Below the pieces are notes generated by a model that made no database searches, had not been told where the DNA came from, and saw nothing but the letters and a program-made list of their open reading frames with translations. This document shows positions 1 to 5,927 of a stretch of 8,433 nucleotides of DNA, in pieces; positions within the stretch are counted from its first letter, which is position 1; the number at the start of each line of letters is the position of its first letter. The position numbers were made by a program, and so were the translations under genes. The DNA comes from Clostridiales bacterium (GTDB lineage: Bacteria > Bacillota > Clostridia > Oscillospirales > Oscillospiraceae), in contig JAHZEF010000091.1 of assembly GCA_019422005.1 (NCBI GenBank), positions 778 through 9,210 of the forward strand, given 5' to 3'.

Positions 1-417
1 TTGGGGATATTCGGCCAGATTCATCCTCTGACAGCTCAGAATTACGGCGTCTCTGCAGAGCTTTACTGCGCAGAGCTCCAGTTTGACGCGCTCTTCCGTA
101 CCCACGGAGCAGATCCGGAGTACACACCGCTGCCCAAGTTCCCTGCCGTGATCCGGGATCTTGCCCTGGTCTGCGACGAGGCGATCACCATTGCACAGTT
201 AGAGCGCTGTATTGCCGGCGCAGCCGGGCCTCTGCTGCGCAAAATCAATCTGTTTGACATCTACCGCGGTGCCGGCGTTCCGGACGGGAAAAAGTCAGTT
301 GCATTCTCCCTGGAGCTGCGGTCTGACGACCGGACGCTGACTGACGAAGATTCCAGCGCCGCAATCGAGCGGGTGCTCCAGGCGCTGCAGACGGAACTGG
401 GGGCCGTTCTCCGCTGA
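1..417 (+). CDS. pheT: Phenylalanyl-tRNA synthetase beta subunit, C-terminal part (partial)
   Basis: This is the last 138 codons of the large (beta) chain of the alpha2-beta2 enzyme that charges tRNA-Phe in the cytoplasm; the rest lies left of the window, so the first TTG is an internal Leu codon and not a start. The first ~35 residues (GIFGQIHP, then a Tyr- and Glu-rich strand) match the end of the core that precedes the C-terminal domain. Residues ~40-138 match the ferredoxin-fold anticodon-binding (FDX-ACB) domain, beginning at YTPLPKFPAVIRDLAL and including the strand with LFDIYRG and the stretch SVAFSLELRSDDRTLTDED. That domain binds the tRNA-Phe anticodon stem. The gene ends with TGA and is followed by a hairpin terminator, so it probably ends a pheST transcript. 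Identification is from remembered family motifs and is secure. Confidence 0.96.
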   Translation: MGIFGQIHPLTAQNYGVSAELYCAELQFDALFRTHGADPEYTPLPKFPAVIRDLALVCDEAITIAQLERCIAGAAGPLLRKINLFDIYRGAGVPDGKKSVAFSLELRSDDRTLTDEDSSAAIERVLQALQTELGAVLR

Positions 418-455
418 ACGCGGCCGCGGAAAATAATCCTGGCAGTATTGCTATA

Positions 456-516
456 AAAATCACCGCCGGGTGGAACACTGTTTTCAGGGCTCCTCCCGGC
501 GGATTTTCCATTTTTT
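456..516 (+). terminator. Intrinsic terminator after pheT
   Basis: An 8-bp GC stem (CCGCCGGG at 463-470 with CCCGGCGG at 495-502) continues inward past one mismatch with GGA/TCC and a small CTG-TTTT-CAG apex. AAAAT before the stem can pair with ATTTT after it. T-rich DNA follows (TTTT at 504-507 and six Ts at 511-516). It lies 45 bp after the pheT stop and separates pheT from the next gene. Confidence 0.75.
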
Positions 517-526
517 GAAGTTTTTC

Positions 527-555
527 TTTACTTCTTGTTTTTTCTATTATATGAT
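527..555 (+). promoter_or_regulatory. Candidate sigma-A promoter for ireB
   Basis: A TTTACT box (527-532, four of six matches to TTGACA) is separated by 17 bp from TATGAT (550-555, five of six matches to TATAAT). It sits just after the pheT terminator and about 30 bp before the ireB start, in AT-rich DNA. TATTAT at 545-550 is an alternative -10. The call rests on consensus matching only. Confidence 0.45.
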
Positions 556-585
556 AAGAGCAGTCGATCAAAGGAGGCAGACTGT

Positions 586-831
586 ATGGATGATAATACG
601 ATCAAGTTTGTAGTCCCGGATGATTCCGCGGTGGAGATGAAGCAGATTCTGACCTCCGTCTATCATTCCCTCAGCGAAAAGGGCTACAACCCCATCAACC
701 AGATCGTCGGCTATCTTCTTTCTGAGGATCCGACCTATATCACCAATTTCAACAATGCCCGCAGCCTCATCTGCAAAATAGACCGGGATGATCTGCTGCA
801 GGAGCTGGTCCGGCATTATCTGTTTGACTGA
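586..831 (+). CDS. ireB: IreB family regulatory phosphoprotein (UPF0297)
   Basis: This is an 81-residue cytoplasmic protein that matches the IreB/YrzL family along its whole length. The hallmark block EKGYNPINQIVGYLLSEDPTYIT is followed by N-N-A-R and a C-terminal D-ELL-EL-like helix (DDLLQELVRHYL). In Enterococcus faecalis, IreB is a substrate of the PASTA-domain Ser/Thr kinase IreK and affects cephalosporin resistance; phosphorylation is on N-terminal threonines, and here Thr5 is the only Thr in the first 20 residues. ATG 586 was chosen because AAAGGAGG (570-577) lies 8 nt upstream and family homology begins there; the frame is open upstream to 535 but has no such support. In many Firmicutes this gene is followed by ruvX (yrrK) and yrzB. 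Here a terminator follows at once, so it is a single-gene unit. The family call is certain; the signalling role is inferred from Enterococcus. Confidence 0.95.
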   Translation: MDDNTIKFVVPDDSAVEMKQILTSVYHSLSEKGYNPINQIVGYLLSEDPTYITNFNNARSLICKIDRDDLLQELVRHYLFD

Positions 832-850
832 CTCCGCTGTTTCGGGAACC

Positions 851-891
851 ACCAGGCGGCTTTCGCCAGCAGCGAAGGCCGTCTGGTTTTT
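851..891 (+). terminator. Strong intrinsic terminator after ireB
   Basis: A 16-bp stem (851-866 with 872-887) closes around the 5-nt loop CAGCA; all positions pair, two of them as G-U wobbles. It runs directly into five Ts (887-891). It starts 19 bp after the ireB stop, so ireB appears not to be co-transcribed with anything downstream. Confidence 0.9.
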
Positions 892-958
892 ACTGCTTCA
901 CTGCTGTAACCTCTCTTCACAGATTCAACATCCATTTTTAAGCAGTTTCCACAAATCC

Positions 959-1037
959 TGTAACACATATCCAGACATTCGACGAATTGTGAGATTATGT
1001 CAATTTACCATTGACAAGTGAGAAACAATGTGTTACA
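959..1037. repeat. 10-bp inverted repeat flanking and entering the promoter
   Basis: TGTAACACAT at 959-968 is perfectly complementary in inverted order to ATGTGTTACA at 1028-1037. The arms are 59 bp apart. The right arm covers most of the -10 box of the promoter at 1011-1039 and the left arm lies about 45 bp before the -35 box. A looping-type operator pair is possible; function is inferred. Confidence 0.4.
998..1016. repeat. 7-bp inverted repeat overlapping the -35 box (candidate operator)
   Basis: TGTCAAT (998-1004) and ATTGACA (1010-1016) form a perfect inverted repeat with a 5-bp spacer. The right arm contains the complete -35 hexamer TTGACA. This position would suit a repressor or activator site, but the regulator is unknown and the repeat is short. 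Confidence 0.4.
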
Positions 1038-1039
1038 AT
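1011..1039 (+). promoter_or_regulatory. Consensus sigma-A promoter of the hypothetical gene / NlpC-P60 operon
   Basis: A perfect -35 box TTGACA (1011-1016) and a -10 box TACAAT (1034-1039, five of six) are separated by the optimal 17 bp, with a TG one base before the -10 (extended -10). It would start transcription near 1046, before the RBS at 1057-1062. Since that start lies beyond 1018, the upstream in-frame start at 1018 would not be transcribed, which supports ATG 1069 for the next gene. Confidence 0.85.
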
Positions 1040-1068
1040 TTGGTTACATTTTAATCAGGAGGGTAACG

Positions 1069-1359
1069 ATGTCTGAGAAAAATGATCTTCTGATGTACAA
1101 GGGGCGTCCCTTGATGCGGAAGGACAATATTGTATATTACGGCAGCATGGCTGATTCCCATATCGTCATGCTTCAAATTTTGGAAACCAAAAAGGAAGGC
1201 GATCTGGATCTGGCAACCAGGGTGTCCGTTCAGCTTCAGTTGACGGATCCCAATGTGAAATCGCGGGACCGGATTGTGAAGAAAAGCGAAAAAGACGGCT
1301 TTTACACAGCTCTGGATGTTGGCTGTGTCTGGCTGGAGCGGGCGCTGGCGTCCAAATAA
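1069..1359 (+). CDS. Conserved-looking hypothetical protein, 96 aa
   Basis: I do not recognise a named family. The product is a 96-residue soluble protein with no signal peptide and no membrane segment. It begins MSEKNDLLMYKGRPLMRKDN and continues with alternating hydrophobic strands (IVYYGSM, HIVMLQIL), a Lys/Glu turn, a further strand pair (ATRVSVQLQLTDP), a basic K/R-rich stretch and a final helix (GFYTALDVGCVWLERAL). This pattern suggests a small mostly-beta fold with a C-terminal helix. ATG 1069 is fixed by AGGAGG at 1057-1062 with a 6-nt spacer and by the promoter just upstream. The stop is 32 bp before the cell-wall hydrolase gene, with no terminator between, so the two are probably co-transcribed. 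Gene reality is well supported by promoter, RBS and operon layout; function is unknown. A link to envelope stress or cell-wall turnover is a guess from its neighbour. Confidence 0.85.
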   Translation: MSEKNDLLMYKGRPLMRKDNIVYYGSMADSHIVMLQILETKKEGDLDLATRVSVQLQLTDPNVKSRDRIVKKSEKDGFYTALDVGCVWLERALASK

Positions 1360-1391
1360 CCGTGGATCTGTGAAGAGAGAGGTACACCTGA

Positions 1392-2279
1392 ATGAAACGA
1401 GCAAAACGGCTTTTCCTGCTTTTTGCGATGGCGATCGCCGTCGCTGCGGCGGTCAGCATCTGTGCATCTGCAACAGAACTGAAAACCGGCATCGGTATTG
1501 TTGAAACCAACGGGCTGCGCCTGCGCGCCAAGCCGAATACCGATGCAGATATTGTTTCGACCGCCTCCTATGGTGATAATGTGGTGATTATCCGCCGGGT
1601 TGACGACTGGTATCTGGTAGATTACAATCTGGACATCGGCTACATGAGTGCAGAGTACATCACTTTCAAGGAACGTGAGAATGTGGAGCTTGGCTACGGA
1701 AAGGTCAATACCTCCTCGGTCAATCTGCGTTCCACCCCCTCCTCTGACGGTGATTTGGTCTGTCAGCTTGCCTATGGAGAAAAGGCTTATATCATCGGCC
1801 TCAACTGCGGCTGGTACAAGGTGCAGTACAATGGTTCCACCGGATATATCCGCAGCGACCTGCTGGAGCTGACGGAGAAGCCCGTATATAACTCCGCTTC
1901 TTCCTCCTACGTCAGCCTGGCACAGCAAATCGTGGATTACTCCATGAACTTTCTCGGAACACCCTATGTCTGGGGCGGCACCACCACCTCCGGATTTGAC
2001 TGTTCCGGGTACACGAAACATGTCTTCAAAAACTTCGGCTACAGTCTGAACCGGACTGCTGCGCAGCAGTTGAACAACGGTTATTCCGTCTCGAACCTCC
2101 AGGCCGGAGATCTGGTTTTTTTCAATAATACATATTCCACCAGCGCCGCGGCGTCGCATGTCGGAATCTATATCGGCAACAATCAATTCATTCACGCTGC
2201 ATCCGGCGGCGTAAAGATCACCAGCCTTTCCGACAGCTATTACGCCAGCCGTTACATCGGCGCGCGCAGGGTTCTCTGA
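1392..2279 (+). CDS. Secreted SH3b-SH3b-NlpC/P60 peptidoglycan hydrolase
   Basis: This 295-residue exported protein probably cleaves peptide stems of peptidoglycan (D-gamma-Glu to diamino acid type endopeptidase, the usual NlpC/P60 reaction). A basic N-terminus (MKRAKR) and hydrophobic core to ~residue 24 end in A-S-A (25-27), a good signal peptidase I site. Two bacterial SH3 domains follow at ~33-93 and ~102-162; both carry the N-L-R-x-x-P/K-P type motif (GLRLRAKPNTDADIV and VNLRSTPSSDGDLV) and likely bind the wall. After a Ser-rich linker, the NlpC/P60 domain (~175-295) has the catalytic Cys204 in FDCSGY, His256 in SHVGIYIG and a third polar residue, His268 (FIHAAS), so the triad looks intact. 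The start has GAGAGG at 1377-1382, 9 nt upstream. It is the second gene of the unit driven from 1011-1039. The exact cleavage site and role (growth or separation) are not visible. Confidence 0.94.
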   Translation: MKRAKRLFLLFAMAIAVAAAVSICASATELKTGIGIVETNGLRLRAKPNTDADIVSTASYGDNVVIIRRVDDWYLVDYNLDIGYMSAEYITFKERENVELGYGKVNTSSVNLRSTPSSDGDLVCQLAYGEKAYIIGLNCGWYKVQYNGSTGYIRSDLLELTEKPVYNSASSSYVSLAQQIVDYSMNFLGTPYVWGGTTTSGFDCSGYTKHVFKNFGYSLNRTAAQQLNNGYSVSNLQAGDLVFFNNTYSTSAAASHVGIYIGNNQFIHAASGGVKITSLSDSYYASRYIGARRVL

Positions 2280-2340
2280 AGCAGTCCCCGGACAAGCACA
2301 GATAACCGACCGAATACAAATATGATAAGAGACTAAGCGC

Positions 2341-2379
2341 CAGGAAACGGCACTATCCATCGGATAGTGCCGTTTCCTG
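2341..2379. terminator. Perfect 18-bp hairpin between convergent genes (terminator-like, no U-tract)
   Basis: The arms 2341-2358 and 2362-2379 are perfect reverse complements (18 bp) around a 3-nt loop. The hairpin lies 61 bp after the NlpC/P60 stop and 76 bp beyond the end of the minus-strand regulator gene, so it could end transcripts from both sides. The only T-run on the plus strand is TTT inside the right arm; no run of Ts follows on either strand. A degenerate bidirectional terminator is the most likely reading. The remaining DNA from 2280 to 2455 shows nothing else. Confidence 0.6.
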
Positions 2380-2455
2380 ATCTACAAGGACACGCGTCTG
2401 CCTATGTATTGTAAGCTATCGGCATTGTGCATCAATGGAACAGGTGAAGTTTCAG

Positions 2456-3244
2456 TTAAATCTCACTGTGAGCAATCCTGCGTTTTCCCGATTTTTTTAC
2501 CCTGGGCGATGCTAGGACAAAGATATCGCTTTCCTGCGCCGCCTTCTTCGTCTTTTCCGGCTGCGGTGCCGCTTCCATCTGATTCAGAGTCCGATTGTAT
2601 CGCTCCAATGTACTTAGCCAATTGGCCAGCATCGCTTCATGCGCTGCCTGGGCGTCCCGTTTTTCCAGGGCGTCCAGCAGCGTTGTGTGCTGTGTAAAGG
2701 ACATCAGATGATTGTTGGTGCGGCTGAACAGGTAGTATTCAATCCTTTGAATATGCAGCATCAAAATCTCAGAAAATTCCATGATGAACTCATTGTCCAC
2801 CAACTCCAGAATTCTGATATGGAATTTGACATCAGCCCGGAGGGTGCCAGCTACATCGCCGGCCTCCACATGCTCCATAATCGCCTGATCCATCTGCCGC
2901 AGCTGCGTCAGCTGCTCCGAAGTGATCGTATCACATGCCAGTTGAGCAGCTAAAGCATGCAAATGTGCCAGCGGCAGATACCATTTCCCGAGGTTGCTCA
3001 GATCAATTCAGGAAACCACTGTGCCCTTGTTCGGATAGATTACTACCAGCTTTTGGTTTTCCAGCATCTGCAGAGCCTCACGGACAGGCGTCCGGCTGAT
3101 TTCAAAATATTCACTCAATTCCTGATCGTTTAACTGTTCTCCCGGTTCCAGGGTACCATACATAATCCATTCCCGTAAAGTATAGTACACTTTCATTTTG
3201 GCAGATTGCCGCTTTTCCATTTCCTTTTTTGCCGGAATTGGCAT
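2456..3244 (-). pseudogene. GntR/FadR-family (FCD) transcriptional regulator interrupted by an in-frame TGA
   Basis: Codons 1-78 encode a complete winged helix-turn-helix of the GntR family: LEPGEQLNDQELSEYF, the recognition segment SRTPVREAL (50-58) and the wing ending NKGTVVS. Codon 79 is TGA (3010-3008). The same frame then continues without a shift as IDLSNLGKWYLPLAH and the all-helical FCD effector domain (~95-225), with a D-x-x-x-H pair (138/142), His186 and Asn208 where a metal-binding His is common. A basic tail (~225-262; KTKKAAQ, RVKKSGKRR) follows and is longer than I expect for the family. ATG 3244 has GAAGGTGG (3250-3257) 5 nt upstream and is preferred over GTG 3253. I see no SD before a restart near 2962. 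One base change (for example CGA to TGA) would explain the break, as would a sequencing error. FCD regulators usually sense small carboxylic acids or metals; this one would be expected to control the adjacent catabolic genes. Confidence 0.85.
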
Positions 3245-3274
3245 ATCATCCACCTTCTACTCGCATATTAGGTC

Positions 3275-3338
3275 TACAGTTTATATTTTCCAATATCATT
3301 CCTTTTCCACTATTATACAGTTTTCTTTGCAGATATCA
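3275..3338. repeat. Imperfect direct repeats around the regulator promoter (candidate operators)
   Basis: TACAGTTT occurs at 3275-3282 and again at 3316-3323, each followed 9-10 bp later by ATATCA (3293-3298 and 3333-3338). The units are offset by 40-41 bp, close to four helical turns. One copy overlaps the minus-strand promoter and the other lies just downstream of the expected transcription start. The position would suit an autoregulatory operator pair; this is inference from pattern only. Confidence 0.35.
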
Positions 3339-3339
3339 A
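3312..3339 (-). promoter_or_regulatory. Sigma-A promoter of the GntR-family gene
   Basis: On the minus strand TTGATA (3339-3334, five of six matches) is separated by 16 bp from a perfect TATAAT (3317-3312). It lies just after the stop of the ygeY-like gene and would start transcription near 3305, about 60 bp before ATG 3244. The regulator can therefore be transcribed separately from the catabolic operon. No terminator is visible between the two genes, so read-through is also possible. Confidence 0.7.
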
Positions 3340-3343
3340 GGCA

Positions 3344-4552
3344 TTATTTTTGAACTTTTTCCACCGGGCATGACGTTAGCGCACCAGCCAAATTTACATA
3401 TCCGTCTGCGGCATGATACAGCTGCTCCAGCGTAATATACTCGTCCACCGTGTGGGCCAAATTCTCAAAGGACGGTCCGAATCCAATTGTCGGAATCTGC
3501 TTTTCTCCGGCGTAATGGCTGCCGTTGGTGCAGAACGAATAATTGGTGACCGTTGGATTCAAGCCCGCCTGACAAAGGGCCTCCCGACTCCGTCGGATAA
3601 ACTCTGCATGCTCGTCGAACTTCCATCCCGGGAAAAAGCGCTTTGCCGAGATCTGACGCCCCGTATAGCAGGAAAGCTCCGCTCCCCGCAGGGAAACCCG
3701 ACCGTGGAACTTCTCATCCTCCTGCCCCAGCTGGGCAATCATTCGTTCCAGGGGCATCAGTACACTCTCCGGGGTCTCCCCCACCAGTAACCGCCGGTCC
3801 AGCGTGGCGATGCAATGGGATGGCACCACCGACGCCCCCGGGAACGGCTCCGAAATGATATCCGTCACCTCCAGGATTCCCCTGCCCAAGCCTGCCTGCT
3901 CCGGCGGCTGCAGCCGATCCACCTGATCCAGCAGACGCATCATCATACGGACCGCATTGATGCCCTTTTCCGGATTGGCGGAGTGGGCAGGCTTTCCAAA
4001 GGTCTCCAGAACAATCTCAGCCCGGCCGCGCTGCCCGATCTTCAGATTCAATTCCGAAGCTTCGCCGATTACCACGTAGTCCGGCTGTACGGCTTCGCTG
4101 ATCATCCTGGCCGAAACACCTTCAAACAATTCCTCATATACCACACCGGCCACATACAGCACGCCAGGAAAATCCCGGCCGCAGTCGTCGGCGTATTTTG
4201 CCACAGCGCAAGCCATGGCTGCCACGGCACCCTTCATATCCGACGCGCCGCGTCCATAGATCTTATCGTCCTTCACTGTGCCGGCAAACGGTTCCACCGT
4301 CCACTGGGCCGGATCATCAACCGGCACCGTGTCGATGTGTCCGTCAAACAACACGCAGGGACCGGGCTTTTTTCCATGGATACAGCCGAGAACATTGCCG
4401 TATCCGTCAATGGTGACCTCGTCATATCCCATCTCCCGGAACGCATCAGCCAGAATCTTTCCTGCCTCCGCTTCCTGTCCGGAACAGCTCTGCGCCTGAA
4501 TTAACTTCCGGCAAAGTTCCGCCGTCTTCTTATGAAATGCACACGCCATCAT
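3344..4552 (-). CDS. ygeY: YgeY-family M20 metallohydrolase
   Basis: The 402-residue product matches the length of E. coli YgeY (~403) and the M20 di-metal amidohydrolase fold. Metal and catalytic residues are all visible: His72 and Asp74 in GHIDTV, Asp105 in ASDMKG, Glu140-Glu141 in VYEELFEG, Glu164 in GEAS and His367 in NLAHTVDE. Family-specific blocks also resemble YgeY: QRGRAEI, IATLDRRLLVGET, a Y-T-G...FPGWK stretch, SFCTNGSHYAG and PTIGFGP. The lid/dimer domain is ~175-290 (GKPAHSANPEKG). YgeY has been described as a selenium-metabolism-linked hydrolase by gene context and is implicated in the purine/urate breakdown cluster of gut anaerobes; its exact substrate here is unknown, with an N-acyl or carbamoyl-type amide likely. 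ATG 4552 is chosen because AAAGGTGG (4562-4569) lies 9 nt upstream; a start at 4615 would overlap ssnA by 43 bp and lacks support. The gap to ssnA is 20 bp. An ArgE/DapE-like role is the alternative. Confidence 0.86.
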   Translation of the reverse strand: MMACAFHKKTAELCRKLIQAQSCSGQEAEAGKILADAFREMGYDEVTIDGYGNVLGCIHGKKPGPCVLFDGHIDTVPVDDPAQWTVEPFAGTVKDDKIYGRGASDMKGAVAAMACAVAKYADDCGRDFPGVLYVAGVVYEELFEGVSARMISEAVQPDYVVIGEASELNLKIGQRGRAEIVLETFGKPAHSANPEKGINAVRMMMRLLDQVDRLQPPEQAGLGRGILEVTDIISEPFPGASVVPSHCIATLDRRLLVGETPESVLMPLERMIAQLGQEDEKFHGRVSLRGAELSCYTGRQISAKRFFPGWKFDEHAEFIRRSREALCQAGLNPTVTNYSFCTNGSHYAGEKQIPTIGFGPSFENLAHTVDEYITLEQLYHAADGYVNLAGALTSCPVEKVQK

Positions 4553-4572
4553 AACGGTATTCCACCTTTCTT

Positions 4573-5907
4573 TTATTCCATATTGGCCCAAAGCCGTGCC
4601 GCGGCTTCCCGGCACTTTGCAAAGATCTCCCGTTCATCAAACTTGACGCATTGCCGGTCCTGTACCACAGTCTCACCAGCCACCACCACCGTTCGAAGGC
4701 ACCGATCCATACCGCCAAGCAGATGTGCAAGATAATTCTGTTCCGTCACCGGTGTGGGGGGATCGTAGTCGAGAATCAGAAAATCTGCTGCAGCACCAGC
4801 ACTCAGCTGCCCGATCCGACAACCAAAAACCGTTTCCGCCAATCGGGATGGGTTGACAAATGCCAGCTGTTCCATGGAGCTCCCCGGAAACGCCGCCGGC
4901 GTTCCGGACCGAAGCCGCTGCTGTATGCCTGCAAAGCCCAGTTCAGAAAACAGATTGTAGGTATATCCGTCACCTCCGATGGCTACATGGACACCGTGCT
5001 GCAGCATAGCCTCCACCGGCGCAATCCCCACAGCGTTGTTGGTGTTGGATTGGCAATTGTGGGCCACCGTCACCCCTGTGCGGCGCAGAATTTCAAACTG
5101 TGTACTGTCCAGATGGACGCCGTGGGCGCAGATGGTTTTTTCGTTGAGAATCCCTGCCTGTTCCATCCGTTCAACCACGTGCATATCGTACTGCTTATAG
5201 CCGTCGCACACATCCGCCGTCGATTCGGCCAGGTGAAGGTGAAAGCCAGCCTGCAGAGCCTTTCCAGCCTGTGCACACTGCTCCAGTGTCTCCTGGGAGA
5301 GCGTATAGGATGCATGCAAACCAAAAAGGCCCTGAATCCGATCCTGATTGGGACGCGCTTTCTTCAAAAATCGCCTGTTCTCCTCAATACCGCGGCGTGC
5401 GCCGTCGGTGCCATTTCGGTCTGTGACCTCGTAGGCCAGGCACGCGCGGGCACCCGCTGTCCGAACAGCCTGTTCCAGAAGATCCAGACTGCCCTCAATG
5501 GCTTCCGGACTGGCCTGATGGTCAAAATACGTGGTAGTTCCGGCCTTGAGTCCTTCCGCCAATCCCATCATGGCACTGTAATACGTCCCCTCTTCGTCCA
5601 GGGCACGATCCATTTTCCACCACATCCGGGACAGCACTTGCTGCCAGTTTCCCACCGGCTGATGCAGGGGCATACCTCTTGCAAACTGGCCATAAAAATG
5701 GCAATGGGTACTGATCAGGCCCGGCATCAGGAATTGACCGCAGAGATCCCTCTGCACCTGTGCTTTAGGGAGCGCTGAATCGGGGCATGTGCCGCCGATT
5801 GCGGCCACTTTTCCATCCTCCACCAGCATGTAACCGTCTGGTAGGAAGGGACAGGCAGGATCCCCGGTAAAAATCATCGCGTGCTTGTAAAGTGTTCCAT
5901 TTCCCAT
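4573..5907 (-). CDS. ssnA: SsnA-family aminohydrolase (amidohydrolase superfamily)
   Basis: The 444-residue cytoplasmic enzyme aligns by eye with E. coli SsnA (~442 aa) across its length: MPGLISTHCHFYG near the N-terminus, WWKMDRALDEE at 96-106, TTTYFDHQASP at 124-134, YEVTDRNG at 159-166, and a C-terminus with LDYDPPTP, a GGM segment, VVQDRQ and AAARLW. The metal site of the cytosine/guanine-deaminase type is complete: His68 and His70, His225 and Glu228 in HLHLAES, His262 in AHGVH and Asp313 in GGDG. The expected chemistry is hydrolytic deamination of a heterocycle or amidine-like compound, and SsnA is part of the anaerobic purine-degradation gene set. ATG 5907 has GAGG (5916-5919) 8 nt upstream and starts 20 bp after the hydantoinase stop, so translation is likely in step with the operon. 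A guanine- or chlorohydrolase-type enzyme is the alternative reading. Substrate is inferred, not shown. Confidence 0.88.
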   Translation of the reverse strand: MGNGTLYKHAMIFTGDPACPFLPDGYMLVEDGKVAAIGGTCPDSALPKAQVQRDLCGQFLMPGLISTHCHFYGQFARGMPLHQPVGNWQQVLSRMWWKMDRALDEEGTYYSAMMGLAEGLKAGTTTYFDHQASPEAIEGSLDLLEQAVRTAGARACLAYEVTDRNGTDGARRGIEENRRFLKKARPNQDRIQGLFGLHASYTLSQETLEQCAQAGKALQAGFHLHLAESTADVCDGYKQYDMHVVERMEQAGILNEKTICAHGVHLDSTQFEILRRTGVTVAHNCQSNTNNAVGIAPVEAMLQHGVHVAIGGDGYTYNLFSELGFAGIQQRLRSGTPAAFPGSSMEQLAFVNPSRLAETVFGCRIGQLSAGAAADFLILDYDPPTPVTEQNYLAHLLGGMDRCLRTVVVAGETVVQDRQCVKFDEREIFAKCREAAARLWANME

Positions 5908-5927
5908 GAATCCATCCTCAATTTCTT

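Noticed and set aside
1043..1067. GTTAC/GTAAC pair around the RBS as a possible translational control hairpin
   Set aside because: Only 5 bp of AT-rich pairing with a 15-nt loop; too weak to support.
1018..1068. Earlier in-frame start at 1018 for the 96-residue protein
   Set aside because: It lies between the -35 and -10 boxes of the promoter and would not be in the transcript; ATG 1069 has an ideal RBS.
1302..2360. Long open frame (352 codons) on the minus strand across the NlpC/P60 gene
   Set aside because: It lies antisense to a gene with signal peptide, domains and catalytic residues, shows no recognisable protein and has no RBS; it is a codon-bias shadow.
2456..2962. Separate FCD-only protein starting at TTG 2962
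   Set aside because: There is no Shine-Dalgarno sequence before it and the same frame continues upstream into the HTH through one TGA, so it is the rear part of a broken gene.
3008..3010. Selenocysteine at the TGA in the GntR-family gene, suggested by the selenium-linked neighbours
   Set aside because: The bases after the TGA show only a 3-bp stem and no bacterial SECIS-like hairpin, and Cys is not expected at this domain junction. A nonsense mutation is simpler.
4651..5778. Long plus-strand open frame (375 codons) across ssnA
   Set aside because: It is antisense to a full-length recognised enzyme, rich in His/Arg/Ser/Cys as expected for a shadow frame, and has no promoter or RBS.
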